Notes under the pieces: model-generated
Told to the model about the DNA's origin: nothing
The model's database searches: none
The model's input: only the letters and a program-made list of their open reading frames with translations
In this document: in pieces, positions 19,745-28,858 of the stretch
Layout: every line of letters starts with the position of its first letter
Position numbering within the stretch: position 1 is the first letter of the stretch
Source: Leifsonia sp. ZF2019
Lineage (GTDB): Bacteria; Actinomycetota; Actinomycetes; Actinomycetales; Microbacteriaceae
Assembly: GCF_019924635.1 (NCBI RefSeq)
Contig: NZ_CP065037.1
Location: 1-64,000 of the forward strand
Length of the DNA: 64,000 nt
Reading direction: 5' to 3'
Position numbers and translations under genes: made by a program

Positions 19745-21451
19745 TCACGGCGTCGGGGGCGTCGGCGTGCTGCTCGGGTTGATCACGTAGTCGACGGTCG
19801 GCGACTGCGCCGACTCCACGGATTCGCCGCAGAAGATCGTGTACGAGAGCTTGTAGGTGCCGGCCGAGGTCGGCGCCCACACGGTCGAGTTGCCGGACGT
19901 CGGCGTCTGCTGGGCACCGTTCACGTAGAGTGCCCGGCCGACCAGGTTCTGGCCGGCGGGGCAGGCCGCCGAACCGAAGCTGACGGTGATCTGCGTGGCC
20001 GGGTTGGTGAGCGACTGCGGCGACGACGGGTTGGCCGAGACGGTGTCCGTCGGGGTGGGGATGGCCGCGACATCGCCGTAGACCTGCACCGTGACCGTCG
20101 AGCCCTTCGGCACCGGGCCGGTCGGGTTCACGCGGTAGACCGTGTTGACCTGTTCCTTGGAGGTCGCCGCGGAGCCTGTCTGCACATCCGCGACCATGCC
20201 GAGGTTCTGGAGCATCTGACGGGCCTCGTCCGCGGTCTTGCCGAGGAAGTCGCTCTCCGTGATCTGCGCCGTGTTGGCAGTGGGCGTGGGGGTCGGCGTC
20301 GTCGGCTTGGTCGTCGGCGTCTGGCTCGTGGTGGAGGTCTGCGTCGGCTTCGTACCGCTCGGCTGTGCGACCAGCGCGATGATCGTGCCGATCAGGACGA
20401 GAGCCAGCAGGGCGATGAGAGCGATCAGCGGCCACGTCCACGGGCTGCGCTTCTTCTCCTCGACCGGCTCCTTCGCCTCCGCCTGCGTCGTCTGAGCCGC
20501 GGTGGCCGCCGACGGGAGCACGGTGGTCGACTGCGTCGGCGAGGTCGGCGACGACGGCATCAGCATCGTGGCGGCGTCGGCCGCGGCGACCCCGCCGAGG
20601 ATGGCGGGAACGGACGCGGCAGCGGCGCGCACGTCGCCGCGGCGCAGTGCCTGGGCGGCGCGCGCGAGGTGGGCGGCGGAAGCCGGCCGGTCCGCCGGGT
20701 TCTTCGCGATGCAGGCGAAGACCAGGTTGCGCACCGGTTCGGCGACGGTCGCCGGGAGCTCCGGCGGCGCCTCGTTGATCTGCGCCATCGCGATCGCGAC
20801 CTGCGACTCGCCGGTGAAGGGGCGACGGCCGGCGAGGCACTCGTACGCCACGATACCCAGCGAGTAGATGTCCGTGGTGGGCGATGCGGGGTGACCGGAC
20901 GCCTGCTCCGGCGACAGGTACTGCACGGTGCCCATGACCTGGCCGGTGGCGGTGAGCGGGACCTGGTCGGCGATGCGGGCGATGCCGAAGTCCGTGATCT
21001 TGACACGGCCGTCGGGCGTGATCAGCAGGTTGCCCGGCTTGATGTCGCGGTGCACCAGGCCGGCGGCGTGGGCGGCATGGAGCGCCGCGGCGGTCTGCGC
21101 GACGATGTCGAGCGTGCGGTCGGTGCTGAGCACGTGCTCCCGCTCGAGGATGCTCGAGAGCGCCTCACCGGGGACGAGCTCCATGACGAGGTAGGCGCTG
21201 CCCTCCTCCTCGCCATAGTCGTAGACGTTAGCGATGCCCTCGTGGTTGACGAGCGCGGCGTGGCGGGCCTCTGCGCGGAAGCGTTCGAGGAACCCGGGGT
21301 CGCCGAGGTACTCGTCCTTGAGGATCTTGATCGCCACCGTGCGGCCGATCACGAGGTCGGTGGCCTGCCACACCTCGCCCATGCCGCCGATCGCGATGCG
21401 CGACTGCAGCTCGTAACGTCCTCCGAAGGTGAGCCCTGCTGTGGGTCTCAT
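19745..21451 (-). CDS. pknA: Serine/threonine protein kinase, PknA position, with extracellular domain
   Basis: The 568-residue kinase has the Gly-loop IAIGGMGEV, Lys42, HRDIKPGN and DFGIA, and a kinase domain to about residue 270. An Ala-rich juxtamembrane part, one membrane helix (about 346-366) and a Thr/Pro spacer follow. The extracellular region holds one PASTA-like repeat ([16 protein letters not shown]) and a further beta-rich segment with two cysteines (AACPAGQ and IFCGES). Mycobacterial PknA lacks such a sensor, so the last part is noteworthy. It overlaps pbpA by 4 nt (ATGA), and 91 bp separate it from pknB. Confidence 0.9.
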   Translation of the reverse strand: MRPTAGLTFGGRYELQSRIAIGGMGEVWQATDLVIGRTVAIKILKDEYLGDPGFLERFRAEARHAALVNHEGIANVYDYGEEEGSAYLVMELVPGEALSSILEREHVLSTDRTLDIVAQTAAALHAAHAAGLVHRDIKPGNLLITPDGRVKITDFGIARIADQVPLTATGQVMGTVQYLSPEQASGHPASPTTDIYSLGIVAYECLAGRRPFTGESQVAIAMAQINEAPPELPATVAEPVRNLVFACIAKNPADRPASAAHLARAAQALRRGDVRAAAASVPAILGGVAAADAATMLMPSSPTSPTQSTTVLPSAATAAQTTQAEAKEPVEEKKRSPWTWPLIALIALLALVLIGTIIALVAQPSGTKPTQTSTTSQTPTTKPTTPTPTPTANTAQITESDFLGKTADEARQMLQNLGMVADVQTGSAATSKEQVNTVYRVNPTGPVPKGSTVTVQVYGDVAAIPTPTDTVSANPSSPQSLTNPATQITVSFGSAACPAGQNLVGRALYVNGAQQTPTSGNSTVWAPTSAGTYKLSYTIFCGESVESAQSPTVDYVINPSSTPTPPTP

Positions 21452-22902
21452 TTATTCAGCACCGCCTCTAGTACTTTTCTCGCGATCGGAGCGGCGATCG
21501 AATTGCCCGTGCCGCTCTGACCCCGTCCACCGCCATCTTCAACGACTACCGCAACCGCGAACCGAGGGTCGTTCGCCGGTGCGAACCCGGTGAACCAGAG
21601 CGTGTACGGCTCATCGTCGCCGTTCTGCGCCGTCCCCGTCTTCCCGCCGACCTGGACCCCGTCTATTCTTGCATTGCTGGCCACTCCCTCATTGACGCCG
21701 TCGACCATCATCTGCTTGATCGTGTCGGCGTTCTCCTGGGACATCGGCTGCGAGAGCTCCTTCGCCTGGAAACTCTCGATGGTCTGCAGATCCGAGCTGC
21801 GGATCGAGTCGACCAGGTTCGGGTACATCAGCTTGCCGCCGTTGGCGACCGCGGCCGACACCATCGCCATCTGCAGCGGGGTGGCCTTGTCGTCCTTCTG
21901 GCCGAACGACCCGAGTGCGCGGAACGCCGGGTCCTCGTAGAGCGGGTAGACGCTCTTCTCGACCGGGATCGGGATCTTCAGCGACTGGTTGAAGCCGAAT
22001 TTGTCGGCCTGGTTCTTGATGGTCTGCGCGTCCAGCTGCATCCCGAGCTCGGCGAACGGGATGTTGCAGGAGAGGATCTGCGCGGTCGCGATGGAGACGG
22101 TCTCGCCGGAGCCGCAGGTGGTCAGCGAGTCGTTCTTCACGATGGTGGGGGAGCCGGGCAGCTGCAGCGACGCCGGGTTCGGCAGCTGGCTGTCCTTCGT
22201 GTACGTGCCGGTGCCGAAAGCGGTGGCGCTCATGACGGGCTTGAAGGTCGACCCAGGCGGGTTGAGGTCGCCGCCGATGGTGCGGTTGATCAGGGGGTCG
22301 CCGGACGCGTCGAGCAGCTGCTGGTACGTGGAGTTGACCGCCTCCGTGTCGTGCGAGGCCAGCACGTTCGGGTCGTAGGTGGGCTTGGACACCATTGCGA
22401 GGATGCGACCCGTCTTCGGCTCCATCAGCACGACGGCGCCCTGGTAGTCGCCGAGCGCATCCCACGCGGCCTGCTGCGCGACCGGGTCGATGGTCGTCTC
22501 GACCGAGGCGCCCTGGGGGTTCTTGCCGGTGAGGATCGAGTTGATCCGGTCGAAGAACTGCGAGTTGGAGGTGCCGCTCAGCTGCTCGTCGAGCGCGCCC
22601 TCCAGGCCCGTGGCTTCGCCGTTGATCGGGTAGAAGCCGGTCACCGCCGAGTACAGCGGACCGTTGCTGTAGACGCGCTGCCACTTGTAGACGTCCTTCG
22701 CGGCGACCGACTGCGCGATCGGCTGGCCGGCGACGAGGATGGCGCCGCGCTGGGACGCGTAGCTGTCGTTGCGGGCGCGCGTGTTGCGGGCGTCGGCCGA
22801 GAGCGAGTCGGCCTGGAAGACCGTCAGGATGGAGGTCGACACGAGCAGGGCGACGAACATCGCCAGGACGATCATGCTGACGCGTTTGATCTCGCGGTTC
22901 AT
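21448..22902 (-). CDS. pbpA: Penicillin-binding protein PbpA (class B transpeptidase)
   Basis: A peptidoglycan transpeptidase of 484 residues anchored by one N-terminal membrane helix (about 8-28). The three penicillin-binding motifs are intact: Ser218 in GSTFKPV, SCN at 278-280 and KTGT at 421-424. The dimerisation region precedes the catalytic domain. It lies between rodA and pknA in the conserved actinobacterial order and is probably phosphorylated or regulated with them. Its ATG is 3 nt after the rodA stop and its end overlaps pknA by 4 nt. Confidence 0.95.
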   Translation of the reverse strand: MNREIKRVSMIVLAMFVALLVSTSILTVFQADSLSADARNTRARNDSYASQRGAILVAGQPIAQSVAAKDVYKWQRVYSNGPLYSAVTGFYPINGEATGLEGALDEQLSGTSNSQFFDRINSILTGKNPQGASVETTIDPVAQQAAWDALGDYQGAVVLMEPKTGRILAMVSKPTYDPNVLASHDTEAVNSTYQQLLDASGDPLINRTIGGDLNPPGSTFKPVMSATAFGTGTYTKDSQLPNPASLQLPGSPTIVKNDSLTTCGSGETVSIATAQILSCNIPFAELGMQLDAQTIKNQADKFGFNQSLKIPIPVEKSVYPLYEDPAFRALGSFGQKDDKATPLQMAMVSAAVANGGKLMYPNLVDSIRSSDLQTIESFQAKELSQPMSQENADTIKQMMVDGVNEGVASNARIDGVQVGGKTGTAQNGDDEPYTLWFTGFAPANDPRFAVAVVVEDGGGRGQSGTGNSIAAPIARKVLEAVLNK

Positions 22903-22905
22903 GGT

Positions 22906-24318
22906 CTAGCTCACCACCAAGCGGGGCTGGTTGCGGACGGTGTCCGACAGGCGCAGCAGCAGCGCGACGATGATCCAGTTCGCCACCAGCGAGGAGCCGC
23001 CGGCGGCCAGGAACGGCGTCGTCAGGCCCGTGAGCGGGATGACCCGGGTGACACCGCCGATCACGATGAAGCACTGCAGTCCGACAGTGAACGCGAGGCC
23101 CACGGCGAGCAGCTTGCCGAAGTCGTCCTGCCCGGCGAAGCCGATGCGCAGTCCGCGCGCGACGAACACGAGGTAGAGGGCGAAGATCGCGAACAGGCCG
23201 GCGAGGCCGAGCTCTTCGCCGATGCTGGCGATGATGTAGTCGCTCTGCGAGACCGGTGTGACCCAGGGCTGCCCCTGGCCCAGCCCGGTCCCGATGAGGC
23301 CGCCGTGCGCGAGACCGAAGAGCCCCTGCACCAGCTGGAAGCTTCCGCCGTCGGCGTCGTACACCTTCTGCGCGAACGGGTTCAGCCAGTTCTCGAACCG
23401 GTCGTGCACGTAGACCAGCACCTGGCTGGCCACGATCGCACCGCCGACGATGAGCAGGAGGCCGAGGATGACCCAGCTGATACGCGCCGTCGCGACGTAC
23501 AGCATCACGAGGAAGAGCCCGAAGATGAGCAGGCCGGTGCCGAGGTCGCGCTGGAACACGATGACCGCCATCGACATGAGCCAGACGATGAGGATCGGGC
23601 CGAGGTCGCGGGCACGGGGGAAGCGGATGCCCAGGATCTTCGTGCCGACCATCGACAGCGAGTCGCGCGCCTGCACCAGGTAGCCGGCGAAGAAGATCGC
23701 GAGGCACAGCTTGGCGATCTCGCCGGGCTGGAAGCTGAACGGACCGATCCCGATCCACACGCGCGCCCCGTAGATCTCCTTGCCGATGCCGGGCAGCATA
23801 GGCAGCAGCAGGAGGATGAGCGCCGCGAAACCGAAGATGTACGTGTAGCGCTGGAGCACCCGGTGGTTGCGGATCACGATGATGACCGCGAGCGCGCAGA
23901 CGATCGCGATGGCCGTCCAGGCGATCTGCTTGACGCCCGCGCTATCCCAGCCGTTGTCGCCGTAGTGGATGTCGATGCGGTAGATCTCGGCGATCCCGAT
24001 CCCTGTCAGCACGGTCGCGATCGGCAGCAGGAAGGGGTCGGCCTGCGGGGCGACGAACCGCAGCGCGACGTGCATCCCGATCACCAGCACGGACAGGCCG
24101 GCGCCGAGGTAGACGAGCGTCAGGTCGACATGGCCGAGTGCGCCCAGCTGGACGAGCACGACGGCGGCCGCGTTGATCGCGCAGGCGATGAGCAGCAGGA
24201 ACAGCTCCAGGTTGCGGAGCTTCGCGGGTAGGCGCAGCCGCTTGATCGGACCGGTGGCGGTCGTGGCCGCGGCCCGCGCGGCCGATCGTGACTCCGCGAC
24301 GCTACTGTTTGACGGCAT
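22906..24318 (-). CDS. rodA: FtsW/RodA/SpoVE family peptidoglycan polymerase
   Basis: SEDS-family glycosyltransferase that polymerises lipid II, working with a class B PBP (here PbpA). The 470-residue protein has about 12 membrane helices. The conserved SEDS segments FQPGEIAKL, FQRDLGTGLL and GLGQGQPW are visible. Locus order matches mycobacterial rodA. The start ATG 24318 overlaps the end of pstP by 17 nt. Confidence 0.94.
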   Translation of the reverse strand: MPSNSSVAESRSAARAAATTATGPIKRLRLPAKLRNLELFLLLIACAINAAAVVLVQLGALGHVDLTLVYLGAGLSVLVIGMHVALRFVAPQADPFLLPIATVLTGIGIAEIYRIDIHYGDNGWDSAGVKQIAWTAIAIVCALAVIIVIRNHRVLQRYTYIFGFAALILLLLPMLPGIGKEIYGARVWIGIGPFSFQPGEIAKLCLAIFFAGYLVQARDSLSMVGTKILGIRFPRARDLGPILIVWLMSMAVIVFQRDLGTGLLIFGLFLVMLYVATARISWVILGLLLIVGGAIVASQVLVYVHDRFENWLNPFAQKVYDADGGSFQLVQGLFGLAHGGLIGTGLGQGQPWVTPVSQSDYIIASIGEELGLAGLFAIFALYLVFVARGLRIGFAGQDDFGKLLAVGLAFTVGLQCFIVIGGVTRVIPLTGLTTPFLAAGGSSLVANWIIVALLLRLSDTVRNQPRLVVS

Positions 24319-25555
24319 CGCTCAACTGCTCCACGATCGAACGGGCCGCCGCGAGGTCGTCGGCGTTGATGGTCTGCTTGACGAGCTGCTTGTCGTACTC
24401 CGGCAGGTCGTCCACCGTCACATCGGTCTGCTCGTAGACGTGCGACAGGCTGATCGGCCCCAGGTCCTGCTGCACGCCCTGGAAGATGGCGACCTTGCCG
24501 GCGCTCGACGCCCCGACGAAGAAGCGCGACTGGGTCCACTGATAGCCGATGAACGCGGCGGCGACGATCGCGAGCACGAGCACCACCAGGCCGACCATCC
24601 AGGTGGCGCGGCGGCGGCGTGCGCGGCGGGCGTCCTCCTCGATCAGCTCGTCGAGGTAGTCGTCGGACTGCGGCTCGAAATGCGTCGGCCCGGAGGCCGG
24701 GCGCACGGGATGCAGGCGGAGGGTCGGCAGGCGCGAGGCGCGCACGGCCGGCTTCGGCTCACTGCCGAACTGCAGCGGTGCCGCGGCCGAGCCGACGGTG
24801 ATCGGATCCTTGACCACGTCGCCCGGCCCCGTGTCGGCGATGTCGAGGATGACGACGGTGACGTTGTCGGGGGCGCCGGCGTCGAGGCTCTGCTTCAGCA
24901 GGCGCTCGGCGACCTGCTTGGGCGCGTCGCGTGTGGCGAGCGCTGCCTGCAGGTCGTCGTTCTTGACCACGCCGCTCAGCCCGTCCGAACAGATCAGCCA
25001 TCGATCGCCCGGCTTGGTGTCGAGCACCCAGGTGTCGATCTCGGGGGATGCATCGACGTCGCCCAGCACGCGCATCAGGACCGAGCGGCGGGGGTGCACC
25101 ATCGCCTCCTCCTCGGTGATCCGGCCGCTGTCGACGAGGCGCTGCACGAACGTGTGGTCGATCGAGACCTGCTTCAGCTCGCCGTCGCGGAACAGGTAGA
25201 TGCGCGAATCGCCGATGTGGGCGAGCGCGATCTGGTCGCCCACGCGGATCAAGGCGCTGACGGTCGTGCCCATCCCGGTGAGCTCGGGATGCTCGAACAC
25301 CGTCTCGGCGAGCAGGGAGTTGGCGGCGATCATGGCGGATTGGAGGGCGAACTCGGCCTCCGTGGCGGTCGAGTACTCGACGTCGGCCTCGCGGATGCGG
25401 CCCACCGCGATCGCGCTCGCGACGTCTCCGCCGGCGTGCCCGCCCATCCCGTCGGCGACCACGAAGAGCCCATGACCCGCGTATCCGGAGTCCTGGTTGT
25501 TCGATCGGATCTTTCCGACGTGCGAGAGCGCCGCCGCCCGGTTCGTCGCTGCCAC
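24302..25555 (-). CDS. pstP: PP2C-type serine/threonine phosphatase PstP
   Basis: The phosphatase partner of PknA and PknB. From the GTG at 25555 the product has 417 residues. The PP2C metal motifs are SNNQDS (about 18-23) and VADGMGGHAGGD (about 33-44), with later family motifs GDSRIYLFRDG, CSDGLS and DNVTVVI. A linker and one membrane helix (about 305-330) lead to an extracellular tail. GTG 25555 starts 2 nt after the fhaB stop and gives the expected MAATNRAAALSHVGKIRSNN opening. The longer frame upstream overlaps fhaB and is not supported. Confidence 0.93.
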   Translation of the reverse strand: MAATNRAAALSHVGKIRSNNQDSGYAGHGLFVVADGMGGHAGGDVASAIAVGRIREADVEYSTATEAEFALQSAMIAANSLLAETVFEHPELTGMGTTVSALIRVGDQIALAHIGDSRIYLFRDGELKQVSIDHTFVQRLVDSGRITEEEAMVHPRRSVLMRVLGDVDASPEIDTWVLDTKPGDRWLICSDGLSGVVKNDDLQAALATRDAPKQVAERLLKQSLDAGAPDNVTVVILDIADTGPGDVVKDPITVGSAAAPLQFGSEPKPAVRASRLPTLRLHPVRPASGPTHFEPQSDDYLDELIEEDARRARRRRATWMVGLVVLVLAIVAAAFIGYQWTQSRFFVGASSAGKVAIFQGVQQDLGPISLSHVYEQTDVTVDDLPEYDKQLVKQTINADDLAAARSIVEQLSDAVKQ

Positions 25556-25557
25556 GG

Positions 25558-26160
25558 CTACCGTCGCAGCTCGAACGTGGTCGTCCCGATCTTGATCGGG
25601 GTGTCGAGCGGGACCTGGGTCGGGACCGTCACGCGGCGGCCGTCGAGGAACGTGCCGTTGGTGGAGTCCAGGTCCTGGATCATCCACTCGTCGTTCCAGA
25701 GCAACAGCCGGGCGTGGTGGGTCGAGGTGTAGTCGTCGCGGATGACGAGGCCGGACTCGCTGGAGCGGCCGATGGTGATGGGATCGCGGCCGAGCGGGAG
25801 CTCCGTGCCGGCCCGCGGGCCGGAGGTGATGACGAGACGATGCGCGGTCTGCACGCTCGCGTTGATGCCGCCGAGAGCGGCGTTCGCGCCGGACGGCAGG
25901 GACGACACGGGCGCGTGCCGCTGCACCGGCTCGGTCACGGCTGCTGCGGCGGCGGCGGGGGCGGCACCAGCGGCGGCGGCGGGGCCTCCGCCGGGGAAGG
26001 GGGAGGCCGGAGCGGCGGCGCCCTGCGCCTCCGGGAGCTTGCGCACGCGCTGGCCGAACAGGTCGGTGCGGAGCGCGTAGACGATGCCGAAGACGAACAA
26101 CCAGAGCAGGAGCAGGAAGCCGAACCGCAGGACGAGCAGCGTCAGTTCGCTCGGGTTCAC
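25558..26160 (-). CDS. fhaB: FHA domain protein FhaB (FipA type)
   Basis: A 200-residue membrane-anchored phosphothreonine reader. It has an N-terminal hydrophobic helix (about 6-28), an Ala/Pro-rich spacer (about 45-75) and a C-terminal FHA domain (about 112-198). The FHA core motifs are GRSSESGLVI, STHHARL and STNGTFLDG. It would bind phosphorylated PknA/PknB targets. GTG 26160 overlaps the stop of fhaA (GTGA). The larger open frame upstream lies inside fhaA and is rejected. Confidence 0.93.
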   Translation of the reverse strand: MNPSELTLLVLRFGFLLLLWLFVFGIVYALRTDLFGQRVRKLPEAQGAAAPASPFPGGGPAAAAGAAPAAAAAAVTEPVQRHAPVSSLPSGANAALGGINASVQTAHRLVITSGPRAGTELPLGRDPITIGRSSESGLVIRDDYTSTHHARLLLWNDEWMIQDLDSTNGTFLDGRRVTVPTQVPLDTPIKIGTTTFELRR

Positions 26161-26897
26161 GAGGTGCTCCAGAAGTTGCCCACATCGTGGCGGCGGGTGG
26201 CGTCGTCCGGGGCGGAGGCGGGGCGGCCGGGCGCCGCCTGGGGCAGCACGCGGAACACGATGCGGGTGCGGCCGATCGTCACGACGGACTCCGGTTCCAG
26301 GATGCCCTTGCGTACCGGCTCTCCGTTCAGCTTCGAGCCGTTGGTGGAGCCGAGATCCTCGACCTGGGCGCGGTGGCCGTCCCACGTGATCATCACATGG
26401 CGGCGCGAGATCCCGGTGTCGTCGACGGTGATGTCGGCGTCGCTCCCACGGCCGACGACCGTGCGCGACCGGGTGATCGGGTAGTGGGTGCCGTTGATCT
26501 CGAGCACGGGAGTCCAGGCGACGTCGCCCTTCACGTTCTCCGAGTCGATCTGCAGCATCCCCACCGAGATGTCCGCGTCCTCCGCCAGCTCGATCGAGAT
26601 CCCGCCGGCGAACTGGTAGTGCTGGCTCGTCGCGTGCTTCTGGACGAACGTGATGAGCTCGTCGGTCAGAGCGGCCCCCATGGAGCGCATCCGCTGGTAG
26701 TCGGCGGGCGACATGCGCAGCACGAAACGGTTGGGCGCGAGCACCCGGTCACGGGCGACCACGGCGGCCTTCGTGTCGAGCTCCTTGCGCAGCGCGCTGG
26801 TCAGCTCCACAGGCTGCAGACCGGAACGGAAGGTCTTCGCGAACGCGCCATTGACAGCGCGCTCGAGCCCCCGCTCGAAGTTGTCCAGTATGCCCAC
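26157..26897 (-). CDS. fhaA: FHA domain protein FhaA (DUF3662 plus FHA)
   Basis: The first gene of the kinase/cell-wall operon. The 246-residue protein has an N-terminal DUF3662 domain (MGILDNFERGLERAVNGAFA to about 110) and a C-terminal FHA domain (about 145-225) with VVGRGSDADITV, SRRHVMI and STNGSKLNG. In mycobacteria FhaA binds phosphorylated MviN and slows cell-wall synthesis; that role is transferred by family and locus. Its GTGA overlap with fhaB indicates translational coupling. Confidence 0.93.
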   Translation of the reverse strand: MGILDNFERGLERAVNGAFAKTFRSGLQPVELTSALRKELDTKAAVVARDRVLAPNRFVLRMSPADYQRMRSMGAALTDELITFVQKHATSQHYQFAGGISIELAEDADISVGMLQIDSENVKGDVAWTPVLEINGTHYPITRSRTVVGRGSDADITVDDTGISRRHVMITWDGHRAQVEDLGSTNGSKLNGEPVRKGILEPESVVTIGRTRIVFRVLPQAAPGRPASAPDDATRRHDVGNFWSTS

Positions 26898-27071
26898 AGT
26901 CTCCCGCTCCCGGCTCGCCAGCTACATGCATGTTAGTCGGAACCCTCGGGAACCAGCCTCCGAGCGCCTGACCGTCCGGTGAAGATACACCGATCGGATG
27001 AGCCCCGCGACCGGTGGACGCCCGCTGGATTCGTGGTCGGCACGGCTGTCGTGTTACTCTTCCCTGGTTGC

Positions 27072-27155
27072 GCGCGAGTGGCGGAATTGGCAGACGCGCT
27101 GGCTTCAGGTGCCAGTGCCCGCAAGGGCGTGGGGGTTCAAGTCCCCCCTCGCGCA
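27072..27155 (+). tRNA. tRNA-Leu (anticodon CAG)
   Basis: Acceptor GCGCGAG pairs with CTCGCGC. A long variable arm (TGCCCGCAAGGGCGT), typical of class II tRNAs, is present. The anticodon arm CTGGCTTCAGGTGCCAG has CAG and the T-arm is GGGGGTTCAAGTCCCCC. CCA is not encoded. A terminator hairpin follows 17 nt later. Confidence 0.96.
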
Positions 27156-27171
27156 CGAGAGTGAAAACGAG

Positions 27172-27198
27172 AAGGCCTCCGAGAGATCGGGGGCCTTT
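27172..27198 (+). terminator. Intrinsic terminator after tRNA-Leu
   Basis: A stem AAGGCCTCCGA opposite TCGGGGGCCTTT (one G-T wobble) closes a GAGA loop and ends in TTT. Confidence 0.75.
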
Positions 27199-27231
27199 CG
27201 TCATCTCCGGGCCGTCATCCCGCGGGGTCGT

Positions 27232-27783
27232 TCACGTGCGTTCGCGCACGAGTGCGGCGATGAGCCTCTCGGCGTCGGCCTCCCAGCCGGGGCGGCCGGT
27301 GGAGGAGCTGATGCCGTGGAGGGCGGCGAGGATGACGCCGGGGGTGAGGTCGTTGAGGAGGCGCCCGCCCTCGACCGCGGCATCGACCAGGGCGACGATC
27401 GACGCGCCGAGCGCGTCGGCGCCCTCCGCCTGAACGTCCGGGCGGTCGCGCATGTGCGTTGCGAGGGTTCGCGCGAGGGCCGGCTCGGAGGCGATGAGGT
27501 GCACGAACGAGCGCAGGAAGGCGGCGAGGGCCGCCTCGGGCGGGCTCTCGTCGAGAAGGCGCCGTGCCTCCCGGCCGAGCGCATCGACCTCGTCGCGGTA
27601 GATGGCGGCGGCGAGAGCCTCCCGGGTCGGGAAGTGCCGGTAGAGGGTGCCGACGCCGACGCCGGCGAGCGCGGCGAAGTCGTCGAAGCGCCGGTCGGAC
27701 TCGCCGCGGCGGAAGGCGAGGCGAGCGGCGTCGATGATCGCTTCGCGGTTACGACGGACATCGGCCCGCTCGGCTCTCGTCAT
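27232..27783 (-). CDS. TetR family transcriptional regulator
   Basis: A 183-residue repressor with the TetR N-terminal helix-turn-helix (RREAIIDAARL-like start, recognition part GVGVGTLYRHFPTREAL at about 41-57) and an Ala/Leu-rich ligand-binding part. It is divergent from the ketopantoate-reductase-like gene. The space between them has two copies of an AAGTGGAGAT palindrome, one between the -35 and -10 boxes of the other gene, so autoregulation and repression of the neighbour are likely. The ligand is unknown. Confidence 0.92.
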   Translation of the reverse strand: MTRAERADVRRNREAIIDAARLAFRRGESDRRFDDFAALAGVGVGTLYRHFPTREALAAAIYRDEVDALGREARRLLDESPPEAALAAFLRSFVHLIASEPALARTLATHMRDRPDVQAEGADALGASIVALVDAAVEGGRLLNDLTPGVILAALHGISSSTGRPGWEADAERLIAALVRERT

Positions 27784-27807
27784 CGTGCTGCTTCTTCTCT
27801 CGTTGAC

Positions 27808-27828
27808 AAGTGGAGATCGTCTCCATAT
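27808..27828. promoter_or_regulatory. TetR operator 1, inside a sigma-70-type promoter
   Basis: The half-site AAGTGGAGAT is followed by GTCTCCATAT, an imperfect dyad centred at 27818. It lies between a consensus TTGACA at 27803-27808 and a -10-like TATCGT at 27826-27831 (17-bp spacer), so binding would block the promoter of the + strand gene. Confidence 0.7.
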
Positions 27829-27833
27829 CGTTC

Positions 27834-27854
27834 AAGTGGAGATAATCTCCACTT
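27834..27854. promoter_or_regulatory. TetR operator 2, near-perfect 21-bp palindrome
   Basis: Half-sites AAGTGGAGAT and ATCTCCACTT flank one central base at 27844; every pair is complementary. It covers the expected transcription start of the + strand gene and lies 26 bp centre to centre from operator 1. Confidence 0.8.
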
Positions 27855-27874
27855 TAACGGAAGCGGTGGCAGCG

Positions 27875-28846
27875 GTGAAGGTCCTGATGTTCGGGCGTGG
27901 GGTGATCGCGTCGATCTATGGGTGGGCGCTGGAGCAGGCGGGACACGAGGTCGAATTCCTGGTGCGCCCGGGGCGCGCTGCCGCGTACGGCGACAGCGTC
28001 GAGATGGAGCTGGTCGACCGCCGCCGCGGCTCCGGCAACACACAGGGGACGATCACCTGGTCGCCGCGCTATCGGGAAGAGCTCGTACCGGACGACGGCT
28101 TCGACGTCGTCGTCCTGAGCGTGGGACACCACGCGCTGGGGGGAGCGGCGGACTTCCTCGCACCACGCATCGGGAACGCGACCGTGCTCGTGTTCGGCAA
28201 CGTCTGGGAAGAGCCTCTCGACGCGGTGGCACCGCTACCGGCCAAGCAGCTCGTCTGGGGCTTCCCGCAGGCCGGCGGGGGGTTCGACGCCGTGGGGGTC
28301 CTGCATGGCATGTTGATGCGGCGCGTCGTCTTCGGCCCCCTCGACAGGGGCCGGCCGAGCGATCGCGAGCGTGCCGTGCGCGACCTCTTCGCGAGCGCCG
28401 GACTGACGGTGGGCGAGCAGCAGGACATCCGAGGCTGGCTCCTCGCCCACTTTGTGGCGGACGTCGGGATGCACGCGGCGGCGCTGCGGGTCGGATCGCT
28501 CTCGGCGATGATCGAAAAGCCGCGGAGCTTCCGCGAGGCGTTCCTGATCAGCCGGGAGCTGCTGCCGGTCCTGAGGCGGAGGGGGGTCGACCTGCGCGGG
28601 CAGAGGGCCGCGTTGACGCTGCTGCGGAGACCGTCATGGCTGATGGCCGCAGGGGTGGCGCTGGCCACGAGCCTGCCGCTCTTGCGGGTGAGTCTCGCGG
28701 CGCACACGGACGCGCTCGCCGCCGAACCCGTGCGGGTGGTGCTTGACGCGCTCGCCGAAGCGCGGAGGCTCGGGGTGCCTGTGCCGCGACTCGAGCGGGC
28801 CGCCGCCCTCATCCCGTCGGGCGTCCGGGAGGCCGTGACGGGATGA
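27875..28846 (+). CDS. Ketopantoate reductase family (ApbA/PanE-like) oxidoreductase
   Basis: A Rossmann-fold enzyme of 323 residues starting MKVLMFGRGVIASIYG, with the GxGxxG-like nucleotide loop at 7-12. The C-terminal helical domain follows, with LLAHFVADVGMH carrying the family Asn/His-type region. Close PanE function (NADPH reduction of ketopantoate) is not certain because this subgroup often acts on other 2-keto or carbonyl compounds. GTG 27875 has GGAAG 11 nt upstream; GTG 27866 is an in-frame alternative. Control by the divergent TetR protein is strongly suggested by the two operators. Confidence 0.8.
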   Translation: MKVLMFGRGVIASIYGWALEQAGHEVEFLVRPGRAAAYGDSVEMELVDRRRGSGNTQGTITWSPRYREELVPDDGFDVVVLSVGHHALGGAADFLAPRIGNATVLVFGNVWEEPLDAVAPLPAKQLVWGFPQAGGGFDAVGVLHGMLMRRVVFGPLDRGRPSDRERAVRDLFASAGLTVGEQQDIRGWLLAHFVADVGMHAAALRVGSLSAMIEKPRSFREAFLISRELLPVLRRRGVDLRGQRAALTLLRRPSWLMAAGVALATSLPLLRVSLAAHTDALAAEPVRVVLDALAEARRLGVPVPRLERAAALIPSGVREAVTG

Positions 28847-28858
28847 ACACCCCGACTC

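Noticed and set aside
22351-24231. A 626-codon + strand frame opposite rodA and pbpA.
   Set aside because: It has a highly charged, repetitive composition and is antisense to intact SEDS and PBP genes.
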